From: CAVXEH01 sp963805645
GTDB lineage: Bacteria; Chloroflexota; Limnocylindria; QHBO01
Assembly (NCBI GenBank): GCA_963805645.1
Contig: CAWDVA010000008.1
Span: forward strand, 62,001-126,000
Reading direction: 5' to 3'
Length of the DNA: 64,000 bases
Part shown: piece after piece, positions 44,878 through 52,552 of the stretch
Position numbering within the stretch: the first letter of the stretch is position 1
Layout of the letters: each line of letters opens with the position of its first letter
Notes under the pieces: model-generated
Database searches by the model: none
The model's input: the letters and a program-made list of their open reading frames with translations, nothing else
What the model was told of the DNA's origin: nothing
Translations under genes and position numbers: made by a program

Positions 44878-45783
44878 ATGAACCTGCCGCGACCGGTGGT
44901 CCGCGTCCTCGCCGCCTCCCTGGGGGTGGCGGTCCTCGCCGCGTGCGCCGGTCCCCCTGGCAGCGGCTCGACCGTGGCATCCCCGTCGACGGGATCGCCG
45001 GGGGATGACGCCGTCGTCCTGCGGATAACGAGCGAGGGCGGCTTTGGGGGGTCGGCCATGGACTTCTCCCGGATCCCTGCGCTCAGCGTTCTGGCCGACG
45101 GCCGCGTGATCGAGCCGGCACCCGTGGACGCGGTCTACCCGGGACCGCTCCTCGCGCCCCTGCAGGTCCGACGGCTCACCCCAACCGGGCTCGACGCGCT
45201 CGCGCGCCGGGTGCTCGACACCGGGGTCTTCGACGCGGACCACACCTACACGGCAGCATCGAGGGTGGTCGCGGATGCCACGACCACCGTGCTGACGTTC
45301 AGCTCCGGCGCGCTCCCGGTCACGGTACGCGTCTATGCGCTCGGCATGGTCGACGCGCTCGACCGGGTCCCGGACATCTCCGCCTCGGAACGCAGGGCGC
45401 ACGTGGCGCTGGCGGAGCTCCTGCGCGCGCTGGGCGCCCCCGATGGCGTGGTCGGTGCCGACGGATGGGCGGATCCCGCCTGGGCGCCCTACGCTCCCGC
45501 CGCGCTCCGCCTGCTGGTCCGCGAGGTCGATGCGACCCCGTCACCGACGGGGCCGGGCGCCGGGGACCGCCCCGTGCCCGGGACCGCCGATCCATCCACC
45601 GACGGCTCCCCGTACCGCGACGGGCGCTGCCTGGCGCTGAGCGGCGCCGCGGCGGACGCTTGGATCGCGGCACTCGATGGGGCAACGGCGCTGACCCGCT
45701 TCGTCGCGGGCGGGCGTCGCTTCTCGGTCACCGTGCGACCGTTGCTGCCGGACGAGCCGGTGGCCTGCCCGACGACGGGCTGA
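44878..45783 (+). CDS. Lipoprotein of unknown function
   Basis: 301 aa. A lipoprotein signal (VVRVLAASLGVAVLAACAG) places the lipidated Cys near residue 23, followed by a Gly/Ser/Thr-rich linker. The body has VVLRITSEGGFGG, LSVLADGRVIEPAPVDAVYPG and a paired TPTGLDALARRVLDTGVF region. A second part (165-300) ends with two cysteines (DGRCLALSG and a final VACPTTG), which may form a disulfide. The fold is not recognised. The ATG at 44878 has AGGAAGGG upstream. It sits between ctaG and the hydrogenase operon; no functional link is proven. Confidence 0.7.
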   Translation: MNLPRPVVRVLAASLGVAVLAACAGPPGSGSTVASPSTGSPGDDAVVLRITSEGGFGGSAMDFSRIPALSVLADGRVIEPAPVDAVYPGPLLAPLQVRRLTPTGLDALARRVLDTGVFDADHTYTAASRVVADATTTVLTFSSGALPVTVRVYALGMVDALDRVPDISASERRAHVALAELLRALGAPDGVVGADGWADPAWAPYAPAALRLLVREVDATPSPTGPGAGDRPVPGTADPSTDGSPYRDGRCLALSGAAADAWIAALDGATALTRFVAGGRRFSVTVRPLLPDEPVACPTTG

Positions 45784-45811
45784 AGCGCCCTTCCCGCCGG
45801 CAGAGGACCCC

Positions 45812-45843
45812 GGTGGCGCCGGTCCGAACGGCCCGCCGCCACC
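45812..45843 (+). terminator. Hairpin after the lipoprotein gene
   Basis: GGTGGCG (45812-45818) pairs with CGCCACC (45837-45843), with partial inner pairing. It lies just upstream of the hydrogenase operon promoter. Confidence 0.45.
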
Positions 45844-45879
45844 GACCCAACGGCACTTCGGCTCCCCGAACGGCACCGG

Positions 45880-45885
45880 TACGGT
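45880..45885 (+). promoter_or_regulatory. -10 box (TACGGT) for the hydrogenase operon, leaderless start
   Basis: TACGGT ends 6 nt before the ATG at 45892, so the mRNA should begin at that A. Confidence 0.6.
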
Positions 45886-45891
45886 GGGGCC

Positions 45892-46371
45892 ATGAGCGAA
45901 CGTGGCCTGGCAGCGCGGCTGGGGGAGTCCTGGTTCGGGACGAACCTGCCGCCGCATGCGTTGTCGCAGCTCGCGGAGATCGCGACGCTGCGTTCCTACC
46001 CCGCCGAAGCGACCGTCCTCCGCGAGGGAGCGCCGACGACCGAGTTCGGCGTCGTCCTCAGCGGGCGCATCGCCCTGCGGACCCTCGTGCCGGAGCGCGG
46101 CCCGGTGACGATTCTCACCGTGGAGCCCGGCGACGTCTTCGGCTGGTCGGCCCTGGTGGAACCGCATGAGGCCACGTCGAACGCTGTGGCGCTCGAGGCG
46201 GCAGAGGCGCTCGTCTTCGACGGCCCCGCGCTGCGCCGCCTGCTGGCGGCGGATGCGGCGCTGGCGGCGTCGGTCTACCCGCGCCTGCTGACCGCGGTGG
46301 CGCGTCGGCTGGTGGCAACCCGGACCCAGCTCCTGGACCTGTACGCGGGTCAGGAGCAGGCGCCATGGTGA
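45892..46371 (+). CDS. Cyclic-nucleotide-binding domain protein leading the hydrogenase operon
   Basis: 159 aa, a single Crp-like cNMP domain: LPPHALSQLAEIATLRSYPAEATVLREG near residue 20, FGVVLSGRIALRTLV near 51, VEPGDVFGWSALVEPHEATSNAVA near 76, and a C-terminal helix MLTAVARRL-type tail. There is no helix-turn-helix, so it is not a DNA-binding Crp. Its last 7 bp overlap the start of the HydB-HydG gene, so it is made together with the hydrogenase. Small cNMP proteins are known beside group 3b hydrogenase genes, probably tuning enzyme activity or assembly; the mechanism is not established. Confidence 0.88.
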   Translation: MSERGLAARLGESWFGTNLPPHALSQLAEIATLRSYPAEATVLREGAPTTEFGVVLSGRIALRTLVPERGPVTILTVEPGDVFGWSALVEPHEATSNAVALEAAEALVFDGPALRRLLAADAALAASVYPRLLTAVARRLVATRTQLLDLYAGQEQAPW

Positions 46372-48320
46372 CCGGGGCTGCCGAGGCACGATTTCTTCCC
46401 CGATCCCAGCTCCAGGTGCTGATCGACCTCCTCGCAGAGGACGGGCGCCGGGTCATCGGACCCACCGTGGCCGATGGAGCGGTCGTCTACGACGAGGTCC
46501 GCTCGCCGGACGACCTGCCCGTGGGCCTGCGCGACGAGCAGGCACCGGGCTCCTACCGCCTCGTCGAGACGGGCACCCCCCGCGTCTTCGACGTGACCGT
46601 GGGGATGACCAGCTGGAAGCGATACACGTTCCCCCCGACCGTGCCGCTGACACGCGCCAGCCGGGAAGATGGACACCTCAGCCTGGAGTCATCGGCCGAG
46701 ACACCCGAGCTGCTGGCGTTCCTTGGCGTCCGCGCCTGCGAGCTCGCCGCGCTCCGCGTCCAGGACCGGGTCCTCGCCGGTGGGCCGTTCGTGGATACCG
46801 ACTACCTGGACCGGCGGCAGTCGTCCCTGGTGGTCGCCGCCCAGTGCACGCGCGCCGCGAAGACCTGCTTCTGCACGTCCATGGGTACCGGCCCCGAGGC
46901 CGGTGAGGGCGCCGACCTGGTCCTCACCGAGCTCGACGACGGGTTCCTGGTCGAGAGCCGGAGCCCAATGGGCGACCAGCTCCTGGACCGGCTGCCGGCC
47001 GACCTGGCCGAACCGGCCCAGCAGACCGCCGCGCGCCTGGCGGTCGCGGCAACCCGCGAGTCGATCGGCAACCCGGTCGCCACCGAGGGGCTGCACGACC
47101 GGCTCCTGGACGCCCTGGACAGCCCGCGCTGGCAGGAGGTCGCCGACCGGTGCCTCGCCTGCGCGAACTGCACGCTGGTCTGCCCCACCTGCTTCTGCAC
47201 CAGCGTCACGCAACGCGCAGACCTGGACACCAGTACGATCGTCGCCGAGCGCTCCTGGGACTCGTGCTTCACCGCGGGGTTCGCGAAGGTCGCCGGCGGC
47301 AGCTTCCGCAGCCGGCGCCAGGACCGCTACCGCCAGTGGCTCACCCACAAGTTCGCCACGTGGATCGACCAGTTCGGCACCTCGGGGTGCGTCGGCTGCG
47401 GGCGCTGCATTTCATGGTGCCCGGTGGGAATCGACGTGCGCGAGGAGCTTGAGGCCATCGCCCCGCCGGCCGAGGGGCTCCGCAAGCATCCGCAGCTCGC
47501 GGGCGGGACCGGACCGGCGACCTACTCCATCGGGACCATCCGGTCCATCGCCGCGGAGACCGCGGACACCTACTCGCTGGTGATCGACGGGATCGACCCG
47601 ACGATCACCAACGGGACGCCCGGCCAGTTCCTCATGGTCGAGCAGCCCGGGTTCCCGGCGTTTCCGATCTCCATTTCCCGGTACGGGCTCGATCACGTCG
47701 TGCTCACGGTCCGTGCCGCGGGTCCCGCCACCTCGCACCTGGTCCACTCCGAGCCGGGGACCGAGATCGGGCTGCGCGGGCCGCTGGGCGTGGGCTGGCC
47801 GGTCGAGCGTGCGCTCGGCAGGGACGTCGTCATCGCCACGGGCGGCATCGGGCTGGCGCCCCTGCGCCCGCTCATCGACGCCCTCGTCTCGGCGCGAGAC
47901 CGGTTCGGCAGGGTGCGGCTGCACTACGGTGCGCGCACCCCGCGGGACATGCTCTACACCGACGAGCTGGCGAGCTGGCCGGAGCTGGGCATCGAGGTCG
48001 CCCTGACGGTAGACCGTGCGGGCCCGGAGTGGCTCGGACGGGTGGGCGTGGTGACCCAGCTGTTCGACCAGGATGACTGGCGCGGCCAGCCGGCGGTCGC
48101 CTACCTGTGCGGCCCGGAGCGGATGATGCAGGTCGCGGTCCGCACCGTCGGCGAGCGGGGGATCCCCGCCGAGCGCACGTTCGTGTCGCTCGAGCGCCAC
48201 ATGGAATGCGGCATCGGCCTCTGCGGCCACTGCCAGATGGGGAAGGTCTTCGTCTGCCGGGACGGCCCCGTCTTCTCCGTCGCTCAGCTGGGCGACGCCC
48301 TGAACGTGGAGGGCCTGTGA
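46365..48320 (+). CDS. Fused HydB-HydG subunit of a group 3b-like [NiFe] hydrogenase
   Basis: 651 aa, joining two subunits that are usually separate. Residues 1-370 are the beta (AsrA-like) iron-sulfur subunit, with LGVRACELAALRVQDRVL near 120 and two 4Fe-4S clusters: CLACANCTLVCPTCFC near 263 and CVGCGRCISWCPVGID near 343. Residues 385-651 are the gamma (AsrB-like) FAD/NAD(P)H reductase: PGQFLMVEQPGFPAFPISIS near 425, ATGGIGLAPLRPLIDAL near 491, and a C-terminal 2Fe-2S motif ECGIGLCGHCQMGKVFVCRDG near 615. It passes electrons between NAD(P)H and the hydrogenase core. Its TGA shares a base with the next gene (TGATG). Confidence 0.92.
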   Translation: MVTGAAEARFLPRSQLQVLIDLLAEDGRRVIGPTVADGAVVYDEVRSPDDLPVGLRDEQAPGSYRLVETGTPRVFDVTVGMTSWKRYTFPPTVPLTRASREDGHLSLESSAETPELLAFLGVRACELAALRVQDRVLAGGPFVDTDYLDRRQSSLVVAAQCTRAAKTCFCTSMGTGPEAGEGADLVLTELDDGFLVESRSPMGDQLLDRLPADLAEPAQQTAARLAVAATRESIGNPVATEGLHDRLLDALDSPRWQEVADRCLACANCTLVCPTCFCTSVTQRADLDTSTIVAERSWDSCFTAGFAKVAGGSFRSRRQDRYRQWLTHKFATWIDQFGTSGCVGCGRCISWCPVGIDVREELEAIAPPAEGLRKHPQLAGGTGPATYSIGTIRSIAAETADTYSLVIDGIDPTITNGTPGQFLMVEQPGFPAFPISISRYGLDHVVLTVRAAGPATSHLVHSEPGTEIGLRGPLGVGWPVERALGRDVVIATGGIGLAPLRPLIDALVSARDRFGRVRLHYGARTPRDMLYTDELASWPELGIEVALTVDRAGPEWLGRVGVVTQLFDQDDWRGQPAVAYLCGPERMMQVAVRTVGERGIPAERTFVSLERHMECGIGLCGHCQMGKVFVCRDGPVFSVAQLGDALNVEGL

Positions 48321-49180
48321 TGCCTGCCGCCGACAGCCACCTGCACCCGACGCGGCCGAAGGCGCCCGCCGAGGCAATCGCCCGCCCCCGCGTGGGCGTG
48401 GCGAAGCTGACATCCTGCGATGGGTGCCAGCTGACCATCCTCGACCTCGAGGACCATCTCCTCGAGATCGCGGCCGCCTTCGAGATCGTCGAGTTCCCGG
48501 AGGCCACCTCGAACCGGTCGAGCGGACCGTACGACGTCCTGCTCGTGGAGGGATCGGTCAGCACGCCCGAGCAGGTCGAGTGGATCACCGAGCTGCGGCG
48601 GCGCGCCGGCATCCTGGTCACCATCGGCGCGTGCGCCACGGCGGGCGGCATCCAGGCCCTGCGCAACTGGGGCAACGAGCCCGCCTGGCGGGCATCGGTG
48701 TACCCGAGGCCGGAGCTGCTCGAGACGCTCGCCACGAGCACGGCGATCAGCGACCACGTGGCCGTGGACGCCGAGCTGCGGGGCTGTCCCATCGACCCCC
48801 ACCAGCTCCTGGAGCTGCTCGCCTCGCTGCGGGTCGGACGCCGGCCGCAGCTCGCCGACGAGGCGGTCTGCCTCGCCTGCAAGCGGCGGGGGACGGTGTG
48901 CGTGGTGGTGGCGGAGGGTATCCCGTGCCTCGGCCCGGTCACCCAGACCGGCTGCGGCGCCATCTGCCCGGCCTTCGGGCGCGGCTGCTACGCCTGCTTC
49001 GGCCCGAAGGAGCAGGCGAACGTCGAGTCGCTTGCCGCCTGGTTTGCCGAGCACGGTGTCGACGAGACCAGCGTCCCGCGCCTGTTCGCGGGGTTCACCG
49101 CCTATGCCCCGCCGTTCCGGGAGCAGGCCGAGCGGGCCACCCGGCACGCGCACGGACAGAAGGAGCGCACCGATGCATGA
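48320..49180 (+). CDS. hydD: [NiFe] hydrogenase small subunit (HydD, group 3)
   Basis: 286 aa. Proximal cluster cysteines in KLTSCDGCQLTILDLEDH near residue 32, with GACATAGGIQALRNWG near 107 and ELRGCPIDPHQLLELL near 155. Medial and distal clusters lie in CLACKRRGTVCVVV near 187 and CLGPVTQTGCGAICPAFGRG near 206. No twin-arginine signal is present, so it is cytoplasmic, as in groups 3b and 3d. It carries electrons from the NiFe site to the HydB-HydG reductase. It overlaps the upstream gene by one base and the large-subunit gene by 8 bp. Confidence 0.93.
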   Translation: MPAADSHLHPTRPKAPAEAIARPRVGVAKLTSCDGCQLTILDLEDHLLEIAAAFEIVEFPEATSNRSSGPYDVLLVEGSVSTPEQVEWITELRRRAGILVTIGACATAGGIQALRNWGNEPAWRASVYPRPELLETLATSTAISDHVAVDAELRGCPIDPHQLLELLASLRVGRRPQLADEAVCLACKRRGTVCVVVAEGIPCLGPVTQTGCGAICPAFGRGCYACFGPKEQANVESLAAWFAEHGVDETSVPRLFAGFTAYAPPFREQAERATRHAHGQKERTDA

Positions 49181-50540
49181 GTCGACCGGAGCGGGCCCCG
49201 GGCTCGTGCCGCCAGCAGCCACCGGGGGTCGCGATGGAGAGGTTCGCTTCGAGGTCGCCGAGCTCACCCGCGTCGAGGGCGAGGGCTCCCTGAAGCTCGT
49301 CGTCCGTGACGGCGAGGTGGTCGAGGCGCAGCTGGCCATCTTCGAGGCGCCGCGCTACTTCGAGCAGCTCGTGGTGGGCAGGACCCCCGACGAGGTGATC
49401 GACATCGTGGCCCGGATCTGCGGCATCTGCCCGGTCGCGTACCAGATGAGCGCGGTCCACGCCTTCGAGGACCTGTTCGGGGTGACGGTCGATCCCGCGG
49501 TGCGTGTCCTTCGTCGCCTGCTGTACTGCGGGGAGTGGATCGAGAGCCACGCCCTGCACATCTACCTCCTCCATGCTCCCGACTTCCTGGGGTACCCGAG
49601 CGCGCTCGAGATGGCGGCAGATCACCGCGACCTCGTGGCGCAGGGCCTTCGGCTCAAGCGGCTGGGGAACCGGATCATCGAGGTGCTCGGTGGCCGGGCC
49701 ATCCACCCCGTCAGCGTTCGGGTCGGCGGGTTCTCGCGGGCACCGCGGCGACGGGAGCTCGAGGCGCTGCTTCCCGACCTGGAGGCGGCCATTCCCGAGG
49801 CGCAGGCGACCCTCGACTGGGTCGCCGGCCTGGAGCCGCCCGACTTCGTGCGCGACCCGCTCCTCCTCTCCCTGAAGCACCCGCACGAGTATCCGTACAA
49901 CGACGGGCGGATCGTCTCGAACGACGGCATCGACGTCGGGCCGGATGAGTGGGGTTCCGCGTTCCACGAGGAGCAGGTCGCCTGGTCGCATGCGCTCCAG
50001 GCACGCTCGCACAGCGGCGAGATGTATCTCCTGGGTCCCTCGGCCCGGGTCACGCTCTCGCCGGAGACGCTGCACCCGCTCGCCGCGGAGGGCCTGGCCC
50101 GGGTCGGAATGGCGGACGAGATCCGGCGGAACGTCTTCCGCAGCATCGTCGCCCGCGGCGTCGAGCTGCTCCACGCGATCGCGGAGGCGCGCGACATCGT
50201 GGCGGCCTACGCGGAGCCGGACGTCATCCGGGCGCCGTGGACGCCGCGGGCTGGCGTGGCCGCCTGGGCCACCGAAGCGCCGCGCGGCCTGCTCTTCCAC
50301 CGCTACGAGCTCGACGGGGACGGGTTGGTCCGTCATGCCCAGATCGTGCCGCCAACCAGCCAGAACCAGGGCGCGATCGAGCGCGACCTGGCCGGCTTCG
50401 CTCCCGGCATCATGTCGTTGCCGCACGCGGAGGCGACCCACCGCTTCGAGCAGCTGATCCGCAGCTACGACCCGTGCATCAGCTGCGCGACGCACTTCCT
50501 CGACCTCCGCATCGAGGAGGCGGGTGAGCCCGCGCCATGA
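49173..50540 (+). CDS. hydA: [NiFe] hydrogenase large subunit (HydA, group 3)
   Basis: 455 aa. The ATG at 49173 has AAGGAG seven nt upstream. The L1 motif RICGICPVAYQMSA near residue 79 and the L2 motif DPCISCATHFLDL near 432 supply the four cysteines that hold the Ni-Fe site. EVAELTRVEGEGSLKLVV near 28 and GGRAIHPVSVRVGGFSR near 170 are family signatures. After the L2 histidine a 14-residue tail remains, to be cut by the maturation protease encoded next. The enzyme should make or consume H2 with NAD(P)H. It is ATGA-coupled to the protease. Confidence 0.94.
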   Translation: MHESTGAGPGLVPPAATGGRDGEVRFEVAELTRVEGEGSLKLVVRDGEVVEAQLAIFEAPRYFEQLVVGRTPDEVIDIVARICGICPVAYQMSAVHAFEDLFGVTVDPAVRVLRRLLYCGEWIESHALHIYLLHAPDFLGYPSALEMAADHRDLVAQGLRLKRLGNRIIEVLGGRAIHPVSVRVGGFSRAPRRRELEALLPDLEAAIPEAQATLDWVAGLEPPDFVRDPLLLSLKHPHEYPYNDGRIVSNDGIDVGPDEWGSAFHEEQVAWSHALQARSHSGEMYLLGPSARVTLSPETLHPLAAEGLARVGMADEIRRNVFRSIVARGVELLHAIAEARDIVAAYAEPDVIRAPWTPRAGVAAWATEAPRGLLFHRYELDGDGLVRHAQIVPPTSQNQGAIERDLAGFAPGIMSLPHAEATHRFEQLIRSYDPCISCATHFLDLRIEEAGEPAP

Positions 50541-51004
50541 CCCGCATCCCGGTCCTCGTCTGCGGCACGCCGCTCCGCGGAGACGACGGGGCGGCGCTGG
50601 AGGCCGTGCGCGAGCTTCCCGCGGGGACCCGCCGCATGGCCGACCTGCGCGTCGTGGGCCAGCTGGAGGCGGACCTCCTGGTGGAGCCGGGGATCGAGCC
50701 GTGCGTCGTCGTGGACACCGTGGTCGGCGTCCCGCCGGGTTCCCTCGTCAGCCTGCCGCTCGCCGCAGTGGCGGAGGTCGGGATCGGCGCCATGCCCCAC
50801 TCATCGCACAGCCTGGGCATCGGTCGGGCGGTCCGGCTGGCCCAGATCATCCTGGGGCGACCGCTGACGGGCACCTTCGTGGGCGTCGGCGGGGTGGACT
50901 TCCGCGCCGATGCCGGCCTCTCGGAAACGGTCCACGCCGCGCTGCCGGCGCTCCGGACGGCCGTCGCCGACGCCGTCGCCGGCCTCGCGGCGGCCGAGGC
51001 CTGA
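50537..51004 (+). CDS. Hydrogenase maturation protease (HycI/HyaD-like)
   Basis: 155 aa. The N-terminal LVCGTPLRGDDGAALEAV is the family's first motif (G-N/T-x2-x-x-DD/E), with a nickel-binding Asp. VVVDTVVGVPPGSLV near residue 57 carries the second Asp, and MPHSSHSLG near 86 carries the histidine. It removes the C-terminal tail of HydA once nickel is inserted. It is coupled to hydA by ATGA. Its presence confirms that the large subunit is made as a precursor. Confidence 0.88.
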   Translation: MTRIPVLVCGTPLRGDDGAALEAVRELPAGTRRMADLRVVGQLEADLLVEPGIEPCVVVDTVVGVPPGSLVSLPLAAVAEVGIGAMPHSSHSLGIGRAVRLAQIILGRPLTGTFVGVGGVDFRADAGLSETVHAALPALRTAVADAVAGLAAAEA

Positions 51005-51008
51005 CGCC

Positions 51009-51254
51009 ATGTGCATGACGATCCCCGGTCGGGTCGAGGCGGTCGGGCCGGGAACGGCGCGCGTGGTGCTGAACGGACGCGTCCACCAGGTCTCCACCTT
51101 CCTCCACCCCGAGGTGGAGGTGGGCGACTGGGTGATCGTCACCGCCGGCACCATCCTCGAGCGCCTGGACCCGGCCGAGGCGGCCTACATCCGCGGCGAG
51201 CTCGAGCGAGCCGCGGCCGCAGAAGCCGCCCAGGCAAGCGACGTCGCGGGCTGA
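51009..51254 (+). CDS. hypC: HypC-family hydrogenase maturation chaperone
   Basis: 81 aa starting MCMTIPGRV, where Cys2 is the essential ligand of HypC. The small beta-barrel follows (ARVVLNGRVHQVSTFLHPEVEVGDWVIVTAGTILERL), with an Ala/Glu-rich helix at the end. It carries the Fe(CN)2CO unit to the large subunit together with HypD. Only four bases separate it from the protease gene. hypA, B, D, E and F are not in this window and must lie elsewhere. Confidence 0.93.
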   Translation: MCMTIPGRVEAVGPGTARVVLNGRVHQVSTFLHPEVEVGDWVIVTAGTILERLDPAEAAYIRGELERAAAAEAAQASDVAG

Positions 51255-51327
51255 TCCCGGCCCGGCGTTGCGCACCGGTCAGAGCCCGGCCCGTCGGCAG
51301 GGGGTGACGCCGGGGCACGACCATCGG

Positions 51328-51333
51328 TAGAAT
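51328..51333 (+). promoter_or_regulatory. Candidate promoter of the cox operon (-10 TAGAAT)
   Basis: TAGAAT with a weak GTGACG -35 (51304-51309) 18 bp upstream. It lies in the 212-bp gap between hypC and coxB and implies a leader of about 125 nt. Confidence 0.45.
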
Positions 51334-51466
51334 GTGCCGCGTGCCGCCTCCAGCCCGCCTGGACGCGTGACCCTGCGCTTTGCCACCCGGTCGCATTGGG
51401 GCATCCGCGATACCCCCGGCCCCATGCGTGCCGACCGAGACGGTTGAGGAGCCTCGAGACCAGCTG

Positions 51467-52537
51467 ATGCAACGACTGGCGGCCCGACTGCGGCTGCGGA
51501 CCGTGTTCCGCGTCGCCATCCCGCTCCTGATGATTGTCCTGCTGGGCGGATGCCTCATCCCGCCCAAGCCGGAAACGACGCAGGCGAAGGACATCTTCAG
51601 CCTCTACACGATCGTGTTCGTGATGGGCGCCATCGTCTTCTTCGGGGTGGAGGGGATGATCGTGTGGTCGATCATCCGCTACCGGCGACGCGACGATCGG
51701 CTGCCGGACCAGCTCCACGGGAACACGCTGCTCGAGATCGTGTGGACCGCGATCCCCACCATCATCGTGCTGGCCCTGTTCGTCATCTCGACCGTGACCC
51801 TGACCACCATCGATGCCAAGTCGAGCAACCCGGCGGTGACCATCGAGGTCAATGCCTTCCAGTGGCAGTGGCAGTTCCACTACCTCGATAACGACAACAA
51901 CCCGGGCAACGACTACACGGTCACCGGCACCGCCGCGAACCCGCCGGTCATGGGCCTGCCCATCGGCCAGCCGGTGAAGCTGATCCTGCACTCGCAGGAC
52001 GTGATCCACTCCTTCTACGTGCCGCACTTCCTCATCAAGCGCGACGTGATCCCGTTCCCTGCCGGCCAGCAGGACAACACGCTCGAGTTCACGATCACCG
52101 ACGCGGGCACGTACGCGGGCCAGTGCGCCGAGTTCTGCGGCGACCTGCATTCGAAGATGACATTCAGCGTGCTGGCCATGAGCCCGGCCGACTACCAGCA
52201 GTGGCTGGCCGACGCCCGGGCAGGGAACACGCCGGCGCCGTCTGCCTCACCGCCGGCCAACGAGACCACCCTCGACATCACCGCGGAGCAGATTGCGTTC
52301 GACACGTCCACGCTGGAGGCGCCGGCAGGACAGCCGTTCGTCATCCACTTCGTGAACAAGGACACGGTGCAGCACAACGTCGCGATCTACGACGCGAGCG
52401 GCAAGGCCCTCTTCACCGGCCAGATCATTGGCCAGGGGACCATCGACTACCAGGTCCCCGCGCTGGCGGCCGGTGACTACCACTTCCAGTGCGACGTGCA
52501 CCCCACGATCATGTTCGGCACCCTGACGGCGAAGTAG
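51467..52537 (+). CDS. coxB: Cytochrome c oxidase subunit II with an extra C-terminal cupredoxin domain
   Basis: 356 aa. A lipoprotein signal ends at LLMIVLLGGC near residue 29, followed by two TM helices (to about 110). The CuA cupredoxin domain (125-250) has FQWQWQFHY and HSFYVPHF, then CAEFCGDLHSKM with the CuA ligands. A second, separate domain (265-356) has its own cupredoxin pattern: HNVAIYD near 305 and FQCDVHPTIMFGTL at the end (His-Cys-His-Met, a type 1 copper set). Ordinary subunit II ends after CuA or carries a cytochrome c domain. The start was set at 51467; a GTG at 51428 is possible. Confidence 0.92.
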   Translation: MQRLAARLRLRTVFRVAIPLLMIVLLGGCLIPPKPETTQAKDIFSLYTIVFVMGAIVFFGVEGMIVWSIIRYRRRDDRLPDQLHGNTLLEIVWTAIPTIIVLALFVISTVTLTTIDAKSSNPAVTIEVNAFQWQWQFHYLDNDNNPGNDYTVTGTAANPPVMGLPIGQPVKLILHSQDVIHSFYVPHFLIKRDVIPFPAGQQDNTLEFTITDAGTYAGQCAEFCGDLHSKMTFSVLAMSPADYQQWLADARAGNTPAPSASPPANETTLDITAEQIAFDTSTLEAPAGQPFVIHFVNKDTVQHNVAIYDASGKALFTGQIIGQGTIDYQVPALAAGDYHFQCDVHPTIMFGTLTAK

Positions 52538-52552
52538 GCGGAGCGAAGACCG

